A stretch of 12,500 nt of DNA from Penaeus vannamei (GCF_042767895.1 NC_091575.1:5257136-5269635); one strand, 5' to 3'. Positions 1 through 8,833 are shown, numbered from the stretch's first letter. Notes: generated by a model not told the origin, from the letters alone. Made by a program: numbers and translations.

Positions 1-1
1 T

Positions 2-975
2 CTGTATACTGGTACTGAAAGTGTTGTAAAGTGTGGTGGGGGCCTGTCAAGCTTCTTTCCTGCTTGTTCAAGGCTGTGTCCTTGCACCAACACTTTTCAA
101 CACTTGCATGGACTGGATACTGAGCAGAGCTACTGTTCAAAATCATTCTGGAGCAACTCTGGGCAATATTAAAGTTACCGACCTTGACTTTGCTGATGAT
201 GTTGCTATTCTATCTGAGTCTTTGGAATCCTTAGTGGTGGCTCTTGATGCATTTTTTAATGAAGCAAATACCTTGGGTCTTGAGGTCTCCTGGACCAAGA
301 CCAAGATCCAGGACTTTGAGAACTTGCTAGGAGAACCTGTTCAGTCGGTACGTGCTTGCAGCAAGAACATCAAAGTCACAGAAAGCTTTACAAACCTTAA
401 TAGTGTAGTTCATAACTCTGGGCTGCAGACCAGGAACTCAGCAGACAGATTGCCCTGGCAGCAGGGGTCATGGACTCTCTTGACAGAGTATATGGAGATG
501 CCGGTACCTGTGCAGGACTACGCTATGCGTCTTCAAGGCCCTGATAACTCCAGTTTTGTTATATGATAGTGAAATCTAGACATTATCCTGCACCTTGTTG
601 TCACGTCTTAATTCCTTTTGCAATAGATCCTTGTGCTGGATCATGGGGTACTGTTGGTGGGACCATGTGTCAAACCAACGGTTGCACCATGAAACTGGCA
701 AAGGAACTATTACCTGCACAATCCGTGATCGCCAACTCAGGCTATATGGCTACCGGGCTGACTTCCATCAGGATGATCCTGCCCACCAGGTTGTCTCTGT
801 TCGAGGCAACCCTAGGTGGAGGCGACCTGTGGGACGACCTAGGAAGTCTTGGCTTGAGCAGATTGATCAATTCTGTCATGAGATCGGCCGAGTCCCTGCC
901 TGGCGGCTTGCCATGAGCGACCCTTGCAGGTACAAGCAAAGGGTGGAGGCGGCTATGCGCCCCCATCGGCGTTAG
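2..975 (+). pseudogene. Degraded non-LTR retrotransposon reverse transcriptase, 3' portion (RTE-like)
   Basis: Relic of an endonuclease-reverse transcriptase ORF, the enzyme that copies a LINE-type element at a nicked target site. Similarity to the family is followed through several frames: frame 2 at about 2-63 (LYTGTESVVKCGGG), frame 3 at about 66-424, frame 2 again at about 425-492 (ADQELSRQIALAAGVMDSLD), then frame 1 from 493 to the stop at 973-975, interrupted by an in-frame TAG at 577-579. Motifs seen: QGCVLAPTLFN (palm, before the active site); FADD at 189-200, the YxDD-type catalytic motif C; KVTESFTNLNSVVHNSG downstream; and a C-terminal region with DRQLRLYGY, GRPRKSWLEQID and a basic end. 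The 5' end runs off the window, so the endonuclease domain and fingers are not visible. At least three frameshifts and one stop make it non-functional. The RTE-like assignment rests on the C-terminal architecture and short tail; another LINE clade is possible. Confidence 0.9.
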
Positions 976-1000
976 CTCCACGATGATGATGATAATGCCT
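976..1000 (+). repeat. Short 3' end of the retrotransposon with (GAT)4 tail
   Basis: Only six bases separate the ORF stop from four perfect GAT units (982-993), followed by AATGCC. A near-absent 3' UTR ending in a short simple repeat instead of poly(A) is characteristic of RTE-type non-LTR elements, so this probably marks the element's 3' end. No target-site duplication can be tested because the 5' end lies outside the window. Confidence 0.6.
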
Positions 1001-1082
1001 CATCTACATGACCATAAGTGTTTTCACTTTCATTTTTCCAAGAAAATGGAGTGATTTTCATGTTTCTTTTGATAATACACAT
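1001..1082. other. Unassigned AT-rich sequence
   Basis: AT-rich unique sequence between the retrotransposon tail and the foldback element. I see no reading frame, repeat or RNA gene in it. Confidence 0.5.
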
Positions 1083-1267
1083 AAAGGAATAACTCACACT
1101 GCTCCACATATATTTACAATGAAAAATGATCATTATTAAGGACAGTTATATGCCAAACTGTGTCGGTCCCTCTGGCCCGTGGACCCCAGCCGAAAGAGGG
1201 GGTTCCCAGATTCACACAGTTTGGCCTGTAACTGGTGAAATGGTGAAAATATATCAGTTATTCCTTT
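1083..1267. repeat. Nested inverted repeat (foldback / MITE-like) with GC-rich hairpin core
   Basis: Two inverted repeat pairs lie roughly one inside the other. The outer pair is a perfect 12-mer, AAAGGAATAACT at 1083-1094 and its reverse complement at 1256-1267. The inner pair is 21 bp with 19 matches: 1143-1163 against 1214-1234, sharing a perfect 12-mer (GCCAAACTGTGT). Inside it CCCTCT (1168-1173) can pair with AGAGGG (1195-1200). The enclosed segment is distinctly GC-rich against AT-rich flanks. This could be a non-autonomous foldback transposon, a structured RNA gene or precursor, or an isolated older repeat fragment. No tRNA A/B boxes were recognised and no target-site duplication was identified. 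Confidence 0.5.
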
Positions 1268-1683
1268 GCGGATAGTATCAAAAGAAAATTTAAACTCATT
1301 TTGGTTACTTAAAGAAAGTAATAGCTCGTATGGCCAGGCAGAGGAAGTGCGCGGGATCATGGTCCCGAATGAGTGTGTCTAGAATTTTTTTTAGTGCTAA
1401 TAATGTGCAGATTGTGGTTCTGGGGGTTCAAAATGTTGTGATCTATATATCTATAATAGTAAAATATATTTCTAATCCCTATATACCTGAAAATAAAACC
1501 AACTTAACCAATAGCAGAGCAGGAAGGGAAGGTAGTGTGGAAATATTTTCAGTATACTCAATTATACTGATTTACAGCAAAAATAAAGATCAGATTCGTT
1601 CAAAGTCCATTAAAAACTATTGGAAATAAAAAAGGACATCCCTGTGTACTTGTGAAATAAAACCAAACTATGTGCTGGGTAGG

Positions 1684-1685
<2 letters not shown>
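1268..1685. other. Unassigned AT-rich sequence with a short GC-rich island
   Basis: Mostly AT-rich. A small GC-rich patch around 1325-1375 includes a near-palindrome at 1352-1367 (CGGGATCATGGTCCCG, one mismatched pair that could be a G-T wobble). A 99-codon open frame crosses 1330-1629, but its composition is that of random AT-rich DNA and no domain is recognisable, so it is not called as a gene. Confidence 0.4.
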
Positions 1686-1742
<57 letters not shown>

Positions 1743-1768
1743 TATAGATAGATAGATATAGATATATA
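1686..1768. repeat. (AT)n microsatellite followed by GATA/GATATA repeats
   Basis: An uninterrupted alternating AT tract of about 55 nt (1686-1740) runs into imperfect GATA and GATATA units (1741-1768). It is a compound simple sequence repeat. Confidence 0.95.
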
Positions 1769-2189
1769 AGGTATTCATGCATGCATATTTAACAAAAAAT
1801 ATTACAAGAAATTATTTATCTGTTTTTAGAAGTGTTAAGCCTATCTTTTAGACAAAAAATTTCTCGTGGATTCTGAAGGTCCTTTAATGTAAGCATTGAT
1901 ATTCTTTCAATTGATCTAACTTGACCTAAACTAACCAATTAAATCACCTAAAAGGATAAAAGATGTTGAAAGATGTGTAGATTGGAAAGAATATGAGCAG
2001 AAGAAAATATATCTACATGAATCATGAGACGGGGAACACTGATAAATTACAGATTTATTTAAGCCTTAGATGACTTTGGGATGAGCTTACCAAAACCCGA
2101 AAATGAATAAATAAATCACATTCACATTTTCAAGTGTAAGAACTGTGTAGAAGTTAATTACATAATAATCATCTTGTACACCTTTTCAG
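1769..2189. other. Unassigned AT-rich sequence, possible intron 3' part
   Basis: No repeats or recognisable coding signal; ATGCATGCAT at 1777-1786 is a short palindrome. If the exon candidate starting at 2190 is real, this stretch would be the downstream end of its intron, ending in a pyrimidine-containing acceptor (CACCTTTTCAG at 2179-2189). Confidence 0.35.
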
Positions 2190-2304
2190 AACAAAGAAGA
2201 AACACTCCCGCCTGAAGTCTGAGAGGGCCAAGAATGGAGAAGGTGCACCACCGAAGCTAATGGATACTTTTCCAATTTCTATCCATCCTTTGATTGAGGA
2301 GTAA
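2190..2304 (+). CDS. Candidate 3'-terminal coding exon of an unidentified host gene
   Basis: Directly after a good splice-acceptor sequence (CACCTTTTCAG) there is an open frame of 37 codons from 2191 to a TAA at 2302-2304, with one leading base (2190) that would complete a split codon. The peptide begins TKKKHSRLKSERAKNGEG, a lysine/arginine-rich segment, and ends FPISIHPLIEE. The stretch is clearly richer in G+C than the DNA on either side, and its composition is unlike the isoleucine/asparagine products of the surrounding AT-rich DNA. The same frame is closed by TAA at 2155-2157, so the open part coincides with the predicted exon. I do not recognise the protein. It could equally be a chance open frame or an exon of a dead gene. 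No upstream exon is visible in the window. Confidence 0.35.
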
Positions 2305-2680
2305 TTGGAAGCAGTCCACAATGAGAGTTGAAAATGCTGGTATGTCACACTGAAGCAATTAGAGATGTTTGATTCTTAATAGAAAATTGAAGTATTATTT
2401 AGCGTCATGTGTAATTTCATCATGAGGGTTACAGGTTTGGTTTATTTTATATCTTAATTCTTAGCTATTTTGCTTTGAAAATTTGTCTCTTATGGTTAGT
2501 ACCTCCTTATCTAAATGATGCATTTGGAGCAATTTCAACCTCTACTTATATATGGAAGGCACAGTGACCTACAACATGCATAGATTATATTATCTTCATC
2601 ATCATAGTGAAATGCAACTCAAATATTTATCAACATGCTGTTTATCCAGAATGTCTCTGAATATCTTTTACTAATACACT
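2305..2680. other. AT-rich sequence after the exon candidate, possible 3' UTR
   Basis: No canonical AATAAA was found between the TAA at 2302-2304 and the start of the satellite array. The first AATAAA lies at 2706-2711, inside the partial spacer C of the array. There are no other recognisable features. If a transcript ends here, it would run into the satellite or use a non-canonical signal. Confidence 0.3.
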
Positions 2681-2750
2681 GATTTGTCATGTAAAATGTA
2701 AACATAATAAAAAGGAATAAGATCGCGATTATTAGGTCCTTCACATTTTT

Positions 2751-3379
2751 ACGCATAGCACACGTATTTTCGGTCCGATTTTAAAGTATTATGGCTCATT
2801 TTGTAGCTGAATAATAGTTATACTACATGCGGCCATAAGGATTTGCAATATATTCATGTGGTTCTTGTAAAAGTGACATATGTTTCAAAATCTCCTATTA
2901 GGGTGTTAAAGTAGTCACCTTTCGCAAAATATTCACCAAGAAAAAAGTAAGGTCAACTTTTCACAAATTTTTACGCATAGCACACGTATTTTCGGTCCGA
3001 TTTTAAAGTATTATGGCTTATTTTGTAGCTGAATAATAGTTCTATTACATGCTGCCATAAGGATTTGCAATATTTTCATGTGGTTCTTGTAAAAGTGACA
3101 TATGTTTTCAAAATCTCCTATTAGTTGTTAAAATAGTCACCTTCGGAAAATATTCACCAAGAAAAAAGTAAGGTCAACTTTTCAAAAATGGTACCCGCCC
3201 GACTGGAGAAAAGTTATTCTTTCGACAAATATTATACGTTGTAAAACCCTATTAGAGCATCAATAATAGGTAAATGATAGATAATTATATCAAGTACAAG
3301 TATTCTGTACATGATTTGTCGTGTAAAATGTAAACATAAAAAGGAATATGTTCGCGATTATTAGGTCCTTCACATTTGT
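2751..3379. repeat. Satellite unit 1 (A-B-C, 629 bp)
   Basis: A begins at 2751, B at 2973 and C at about 3187. B1 carries two distinctive variants, GGCTTATTTT instead of GGCTCATTTT and TTAGTTGTT instead of TTAGGGTGTT. C1 is unusual in having CCGCCCGAC, a shortened AACATAAAAAGG and TTCGCGATT in place of ATCGCGATT. Confidence 0.9.
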
Positions 3380-4006
3380 ACGCATAGCACACGTATTTTC
3401 GGTCCGATTTTAAAGTATTATGGCTCATTTTCTAACTGAATAATAGTTATATTACATGCGGCCATAAGGATTTGCAAAATATTCATGTGGTTCTTGTAAA
3501 AGTGACATATGTTTCAAAATCACCTATTAGGGTGTTAAAGTAGTCACCTTTCGCAAAATATTCACCAAGAAAAAAGTAAGGTCTACTTTTCACAATTTTT
3601 TACGCATAGCACCCGTATTTTCGGTCCGATTTTAAAGTATTATGGCTCATTTTGTAGCTCAATAATAGTTCTATTACATGCTGCCATAAGGATTTGCAAT
3701 ATTTTCATGTGGTTCTTGTAAAAGTGACATGTTTTCAAAATCTCCTATTAGGGTGTTAAAATAGTCACCTTCGGAAAATATTCCCCAAGAAAAAAGTAAG
3801 GTCAACTTTTCAAAAATGGTACCCGTCCGACTGGAGAAAAGTTATTCTTTCGACAAATATTATTTGTTGTAAAACTCTATTAGAGCATCAATAATAGGTA
3901 AATGATAGAAAATTATATCATGTACAAGTATTCTGTAATTTGTCATGTAAAATGTAAACATAATAAAAAGGAATAAGATCGCGATTATTAGGTCCTTCAC
4001 ATTTTT
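3380..4006. repeat. Satellite unit 2 (A-B-C, 627 bp)
   Basis: A begins at 3380, B at 3602 and C at about 3817. B2 has GCACCCG in place of GCACACG and GTAGCTCAATAA in place of GTAGCTGAATAA. C2 lacks a few bases at TTCTGTAATTTGTC, where the other spacers read TTCTGTACATGATTTGTC. Confidence 0.9.
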
Positions 4007-4639
4007 ACGCATAGCACACGTATTTTCGGTCCGATTTTAAAGTATTATGGCTCATTTTGTAGCTGAATAATAGTTATATTACATGCGGCCATAAGGATTT
4101 GCAATATATTCATGTGGTTCTTGTAAAAGTGACATATGTTTCAAAATCTCCTATTAGGGTGTTAAAGTAGTCACCTTTCGGAAAATATTCACCAAGAAAA
4201 AAGTAAGGTCAACTTTTCACAAATTTTTACGCATAGCACACGTATTTTCGGTCCGATTTTAAAGTATTATGGCTCATTTTGTAGCTGAATAATAGTTCTA
4301 TTACATGCTGCCATAAGGATTTGCAATATTTTCATGTGGTTCTTGTAAAAGTGACATATGTTTTCAAAATCTCCTATTAGGGTGTTAAAATAGTCACCTT
4401 CGGAAAATATTCCCCAAGAAAAAAGTAAGGTCAACTTTTCAAAAATGGTACCCGTCCGACTGGAGAAAAGCTATTCTTTCGACAAATATTATACGTTGTA
4501 AAACCCTATTAGAGCATCAATAATAGGTAAATGATAGATAATTATATCAAGTACAAGTATTCTGTACATGATTTGTCATGTAAAATGTAAACATAATAAA
4601 AAGGAATAAGATCGCGATTATTAGGTCCTTCACATTTTT
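4007..4639. repeat. Satellite unit 3 (A-B-C, 633 bp)
   Basis: A begins at 4007, B at 4229 and C at about 4445. It appears closest to the consensus of the array. Its spacer differs from C4 by little more than AAAAGCTATTC for AAAAGTTATTC and one base in GAGCATCAATAA. Confidence 0.9.
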
Positions 4640-5271
4640 ACGCATAGCACACGTATTTTCGGTCCGATTTTAAAGTATTATGGCTCATTTTGTAGCTGAA
4701 TAATAGTTATATTACATGCGGCCATAAGGATTTGCAATATATTCATGTGGTTCATGTAAGAGTGACATATGTTTCAAAATCTCCTATTAGGGTGTTAAAG
4801 TAGTCACCTTTCGGAAAATATTCACCAAGAAAAAAGTAAGGTCAACTTTTCACAATTTTTTACGCATAGCACCCGTATTTTCGGTCCGATTTTAAAGTAT
4901 TATGGCTTATTTTGTAGCTGAATAATAGTTCTATTACATGCTGCCATAAGGATTTGCAATATTTTCATGTGGTTCTTGTAAAAGTGACATATGTTTTCAA
5001 AATCTCCTATTAGTTGTTAAAATAGTCACCTTCGGAAAATATTCCCCAAGAAAAAAGTAAGGTCAACTTTTCAAAAATGGTACCCGTCCGACTGGAGAAA
5101 AGTTATTCTTTCGACAAATATTATACGTTGTAAAACCCTATTAGAGCATGAATAATAGGTAAATGATAGATAATTATATCAAGTACAAGTATTCTGTACA
5201 TGATTTGTCATGTAAAATGTAAACATAATAAAAAGGAATAAGATCGCGATTATTAGGTCCTTCACATTTTT
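4640..5271. repeat. Satellite unit 4 (A-B-C, 632 bp), mosaic B
   Basis: A begins at 4640, B at 4862 and C at about 5076. B4 combines GCACCCG, otherwise seen only in B2, with GGCTTATTTT and TTAGTTGTT, otherwise seen only in B1. This makes it a recombinant of the other copies. Confidence 0.9.
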
Positions 5272-5849
5272 ACGCATAGCACACGTATTTTCGGTCCGAT
5301 TTTAAAGTATTATGGCTCATTTTGTAGCTGAATAATAGTTATATTACATGCGGCCATAAGGATTTGCAGTATATTCATTTGGTTCTTGTAAAAGTGACAT
5401 ATGTTTCAAAATCTCCTATTAGGGTGTTAAAGTAGTCACCTTTCGGAAAATATTCACCAAGAAAAAAGTAAGGTCAACTTTTCACAAATTTTTACGCATA
5501 GCACACGTATTTTCGGTACGATTTTAAAGTATTATGGCTCATTTTGTAGCTGAATAATAGTTCTATTTCATACTGCCATAAGGATTTGCAATATTTTCAT
5601 GTGGTTCTTGTAAAAGTGATATATGTTTTCAAAATCTCCTGTTAGGGTGTTAAAATAGTCACCTTCGGAAAATATTCCTCAAGAAAAAAGTAAGGTCAAC
5701 TTTTCACAAATTTTTACGCATAGCACACGTATTTTCGGTCAGATTTTATAGTATTATGGCTCATTTTGTAGCTGAATAATAGTTCTATTACATGCTGCCA
5801 TAAGGATTTGCAATATTTTCATGTGGTTCTTGTAAAAGTGACATATGTT
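5272..5849. repeat. Satellite terminal segment A-B-B, last monomer truncated
   Basis: A begins at 5272, B at 5494 and a second B-type monomer at 5716, each step being 222 bp, so spacer C is missing between the two B copies. The 5494 monomer shows more private changes than the others (GGTACGATT, TTTCATACTGCC, GTGATATATG). The last monomer stops after GTGACATATGTT and runs directly into ATT repeats. Confidence 0.9.
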
Positions 5850-6431
5850 ATTATTATTATTGTCATTACTATTATTTATCATTATTTTCATTATCATAAT
5901 CATCACCATTGTTGTTAAAGTTATCATTACTACTATTACTATTATTATTACTATTACTACTACCGCTACTATTATCATAATCCATAATACTAATACCATT
6001 ATCATTATTATCATAATTAGTATAATTATTATCATTATCTATAATAATGCTATTATTATTATTTCATTATCATTATCATCATCATTATTATTATCATTTC
6101 TAATATTGTTACTATTATCAATTTCTTAATTGCTATAGTTACAATCAATGTCATATATAGTGATAATAATGATCATCATTATTGTGTTCTTTTTGTTAAT
6201 ATTATCATTATAATTACTATTATCATTATTTTCATAATTATTTTCATCAGTATGACTACTATCATTATTATAATTATTAATAATATCTTTATTAATATAA
6301 TTCTAGTCATCATAATTATTTTCATAATCTTCATTATTTGTGTCATTATCACTATTTTTACTATTATTATTCGCATTACTGTTATTATTACTGATTCGTT
6401 ATCAATAGTAATTAGATACATTTATATATAT
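5850..6431. repeat. ATT/ATC/ACT trinucleotide-rich low-complexity DNA
   Basis: Interrupted mixtures of ATT, ATC, ACT and ATA units with little unique sequence. The pattern resembles the arms of the downstream 565-bp units but contains no core. Open frames on both strands here encode only isoleucine-rich tracts and are by-products of the repeat. Confidence 0.9.
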
Positions 6432-6532
6432 AGAGAGAGAGAGAGAAAGAGAAAGAGAAAGAGAAAGAGAAAGAGAAAGAGAAAGAGAAAGAGAAAGAGA
6501 AAGAGAAAGAGAGAGGGAGAGGGAGAGAGGAA
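6432..6532 (+). repeat. 101-nt uninterrupted purine tract, (GA)n and (GAAAGA)n
   Basis: Every base from 6432 to 6532 is A or G. It starts as (GA)n, becomes a GAAAGA hexamer repeat for most of its length and ends in GGGAGA units. Long mirror-symmetric purine/pyrimidine tracts are known to form intramolecular triplexes (H-DNA) under supercoiling; that this one does is inference. Confidence 0.95.
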
Positions 6533-6561
6533 TATATATATAAATATAAATATAAATATAA

Positions 6562-6645
<84 letters not shown>

Positions 6646-6680
6646 TTGTGTGTGTGTGTGTGGGTTTGTGTGTGTGTGTG
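6533..6680. repeat. Compound microsatellite (AT)n-(CA)26-(TA)n-(TG)n
   Basis: AT/AAAT units (6533-6578) are followed by 26 perfect CA units (6579-6630), an alternating TA tract (6631-6645) and TG units with one GGTTT interruption (6647-6680). CA followed by TA followed by TG is self-complementary, so the segment can fold into a large hairpin. Alternating purine-pyrimidine tracts are also known Z-DNA formers. Confidence 0.95.
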
Positions 6681-6862
6681 CTAATTACTATTGCTATTTT
6701 GATAATGATGTCATTATTTCTATTGCCATTATTAGTATGAAAATTATTGGAATGGAGTTAATTATTGCTATTATTGCAGTAATTATCAAAATTATCATTA
6801 TAATTATTATTTTATCATTATTATTGTCATTATCAGTCATTATCATCATTATTGTCAATAAT

Positions 6863-7052
6863 AAAGGAATTATCGTGAAAATCATCATAATTAGCTGAGT
6901 TAATGTTAAAATCATCATAATTTCCATTAAAAAGCGAAAAAGTTTTTTTTTCGACGTTTCTCTCAAAATACTGTAATACGCTAGATTTTGCCGTTTTTTT
7001 CGACTTTTGTGATTTTATTACTTCTGGCCTTTATTTCATTATAAATAGAAAG
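6863..7052 (+). repeat. Array 2 core 1
   Basis: Runs from AAAGGAATTATC to the end of the CATTATAAATAG block. It follows a partial unit that starts directly after the (TG)n tract, and it is separated from core 2 by only a short ATT/ATC stretch. Confidence 0.85.
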
Positions 7053-7113
7053 AATAATAATTATTATGATCATTATTATCATTACTGTCATTATTTTCAT
7101 TATTGTCAATAAT

Positions 7114-7306
7114 AAAGGAATTATCATGAAAATCATCATAATTAACTGAATTAATGTTAAAATCCTCATAATTACCATTAAAAAGCGAAATAGTTTTTTT
7201 TTCGACGTTTCTCTCAAAAGGCTGTAATACGCTAGATTTTGCCGTGTTTTCGACTTTTGAGATTTTATTACGTCTGGCTTTTATTTCATTATAAATGGAC
7301 TGAATA
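7114..7306 (+). repeat. Array 2 core 2
   Basis: Complete core, ending CATTATAAATGGACTGAAT. It lies 251 bp after core 1 because the hairpin block and the AGTATGAAAATTATTGG block are absent from the intervening unit, an apparent microsatellite-to-microsatellite deletion. Confidence 0.85.
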
Positions 7307-7695
7307 ATAATTATCATCATTATCATTACTATCATTATTTTTATGATTATTATCATTATAGTCATTATCATGATTATCATTATTATCATCATTATTGCAG
7401 TTATAATATTTATTATGCTAATTATTATTACTATTTTTATCATTATAACTATTTATATGATGATAATAGCAATAATGATAATTTTAGAAATAATAATGAA
7501 TAATGATAATTATAATGACAATTATACTGTTATTATTTCTATTGCCATTATTATTAGGAAAATTATTGGAATGGAGTTAATTATTGCTATTATTGCAGTA
7601 ATTATCAAAATGATCATTATAGTTATGATTTTATCATTATTATTGTCATTATCATTGTTATTATCATCCTAATTATCATCATTATTGTCAGTAAT

Positions 7696-7890
7696 AAAGG
7701 AATTATCATGAAAATCATCATAATTACCTGAATTAATGTTAAAATCCTCATAATTACCATTAAAAAGCGAAAAAGGGACTTTTTTTTCGATGTTTCTCTC
7801 CAAAGGCTGTAATATGCCAGATTTTTCAGTTTTTTCGACTTTTGAGATTTTATTACTTCTGGCCTTTATTTTATTATAAATGGACTGAAT
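7696..7890 (+). repeat. Array 2 core 3
   Basis: Complete core with AAAAAGGGAC followed by a T run at the variable homopolymer site and CGATG in place of CGACG. Confidence 0.85.
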
Positions 7891-7994
7891 AATAATTATC
7901 ATTATTATCATTACTCTTATTATTTTCATAATTATTATTATAGTCATTATCCTTATTATCATTACTGCAGCTATAATAATTATTATGCTAATTA

Positions 7995-8045
7995 TTATTG
8001 CTATTTTTATCATTTTAACTATTTATATAATGATAATAGCAATAA
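7995..8045 (+). repeat. Conserved hairpin of the array 2 unit (representative copy)
   Basis: Left arm TTATTGCTATT-TTT-ATCATTATA pairs with right arm TATAATGATAATAGCAATAA: a 20-bp stem with a 3-nt bulge and an 8-nt loop (ACTATTTA) in the typical copy; this copy has one mismatch (CATTTTA). Other copies are at about 7426-7475, 8572-8622, 9149-9199, 9711-9760 (damaged right arm), 10206-10253, 10754-10804, 11787-11836 and, inverted, 12298-12346. AT-rich repeats produce inverted repeats easily, but the arms contain GC and non-repeat bases that match. Confidence 0.6.
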
Positions 8046-8268
8046 TGATAATTTTAGAAATAATAATGACAATAATGATAATTATAATGACAATGATAAT
8101 GATGTTATTATTTCTATTGCCATTATTAGTATGAAAATTATTGGAATAAAGGAATTTATCGCTATTATTGCAGTGATTATGAAATTTATCATTGTAATTA
8201 TGATTTTATCATTATTATTCACTATCATATTCATTATCATCATAATTATCATCATTATTGTCAATAAT

Positions 8269-8455
8269 AAAGAATTATGATGAAAATCAGCATAATTACC
8301 TGAATTAATGTTAAAATCCTCATAATTACCATTAAAAAGCAAAAAAGTTTTTTTTCGACGTTCCTCTCAAAAGGCTTTTTTTTTTTTTTTGCCTTTTTCT
8401 CGACTTGTTGAATTTTATTACTTCTGGCCTTTATTTCACTATAAATAGACTGATT
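8269..8455 (+). repeat. Array 2 core 4
   Basis: Core with a damaged centre: the usual GCTGTAATACGCTAGATTTTG is replaced by a long T run after AAAAGGC, about 8377-8391. Confidence 0.85.
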
Positions 8456-8833
8456 AATAATTATCATCATTATTATCATTACTGTCATTATTTTCGTGAT
8501 TATTATTATTACTGTCATTATTTTCATTATTATCATCATTATTGTAGTTATAATAATTATTATGGGAATAGTTATTGCTATTTTTATCATTATACCTATA
8601 TATATAATGATAATAGCAATAATGATAATTTTAGAAATAATGACAATAATGATAATTATAATGATAATGATATTATTTCTATTCCCATTTTTAGTATGAT
8701 AATTACTGGAATAGAGTTATTGCTATTATTGTAGTAATTATTAAAATTATAATTATAATTATGATTGGTTATCATTATCATTGTCATTATCATTGTCGTT
8801 ATCATCATAATTATCATCATTATTGTCAATAAT

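Larger units (their letters stand above)
2681..5849. repeat. Higher-order satellite array (222-bp monomers A and B plus ~185-bp spacer C)
   Basis: The anchor ACGCATAGCAC recurs at 2751, 2973, 3380, 3602, 4007, 4229, 4640, 4862, 5272, 5494 and 5716. Spacings alternate between exactly 222 and 405-411 bp, so whole units measure 627-633 bp. Monomers fall in two types. A has GCGGCCAT, GTTATATTAC and AAGTAGTCACCTTTCG. B has TGCTGCCAT, GTTCTATT and AAATAGTCACCTTCGG. Spacer C follows B only; it begins at ATGGTACCCG and ends in ATCGCGATTATTAGGTCCTTCAC. The array opens inside a partial C, repeats A-B-C four times, then ends A-B-B with the last B cut short. The close match between units indicates recent amplification. 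No reading frame of note crosses it. Several CpGs persist in an otherwise AT-rich monomer. Confidence 0.95.

Noticed and set aside
563..916. 117-codon plus-strand open frame
   Set aside because: Wrong frame across the retrotransposon; family motifs such as GRPRKSWLEQID are read in the other frame.
742..981. 79-codon minus-strand open frame
   Set aside because: Antisense shadow of the retrotransposon C-terminal region, which matches the RT family on the plus strand.
1143..1234. tRNA or tRNA-derived SINE
   Set aside because: No cloverleaf could be drawn and no convincing A and B boxes were found; GGTTCCCAGATTC only loosely recalls a B box.
1136..1629. Open frames of 74 (minus) and 99 (plus) codons
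   Set aside because: No recognisable domain. The minus frame runs through the inverted repeat and the plus frame has the composition of random AT-rich DNA.
2681..5849. CRISPR-like direct repeats
   Set aside because: Repeat lengths of 222 and ~630 bp without short unique spacers, in eukaryotic-type DNA, are satellite and not CRISPR.
2751..5849. CENP-B-box-like site in the satellite monomer
   Set aside because: TTTCGGTCCGATTTT and TTCGACAAATATT keep only the TTCG part; the required downstream CGGG is absent.
5754..6421. Long isoleucine-rich open frames on both strands
   Set aside because: They are direct translations of ATT/ATC repeats; the same stretch is open on both strands and contains no domain.
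6252..6740. 162-residue frame with arginine/lysine and threonine/histidine runs, and minus-strand frames of cysteine/valine and serine/leucine
   Set aside because: These encode the GA, CA and TA microsatellites in different frames; the alternating dipeptides show that no protein is selected.
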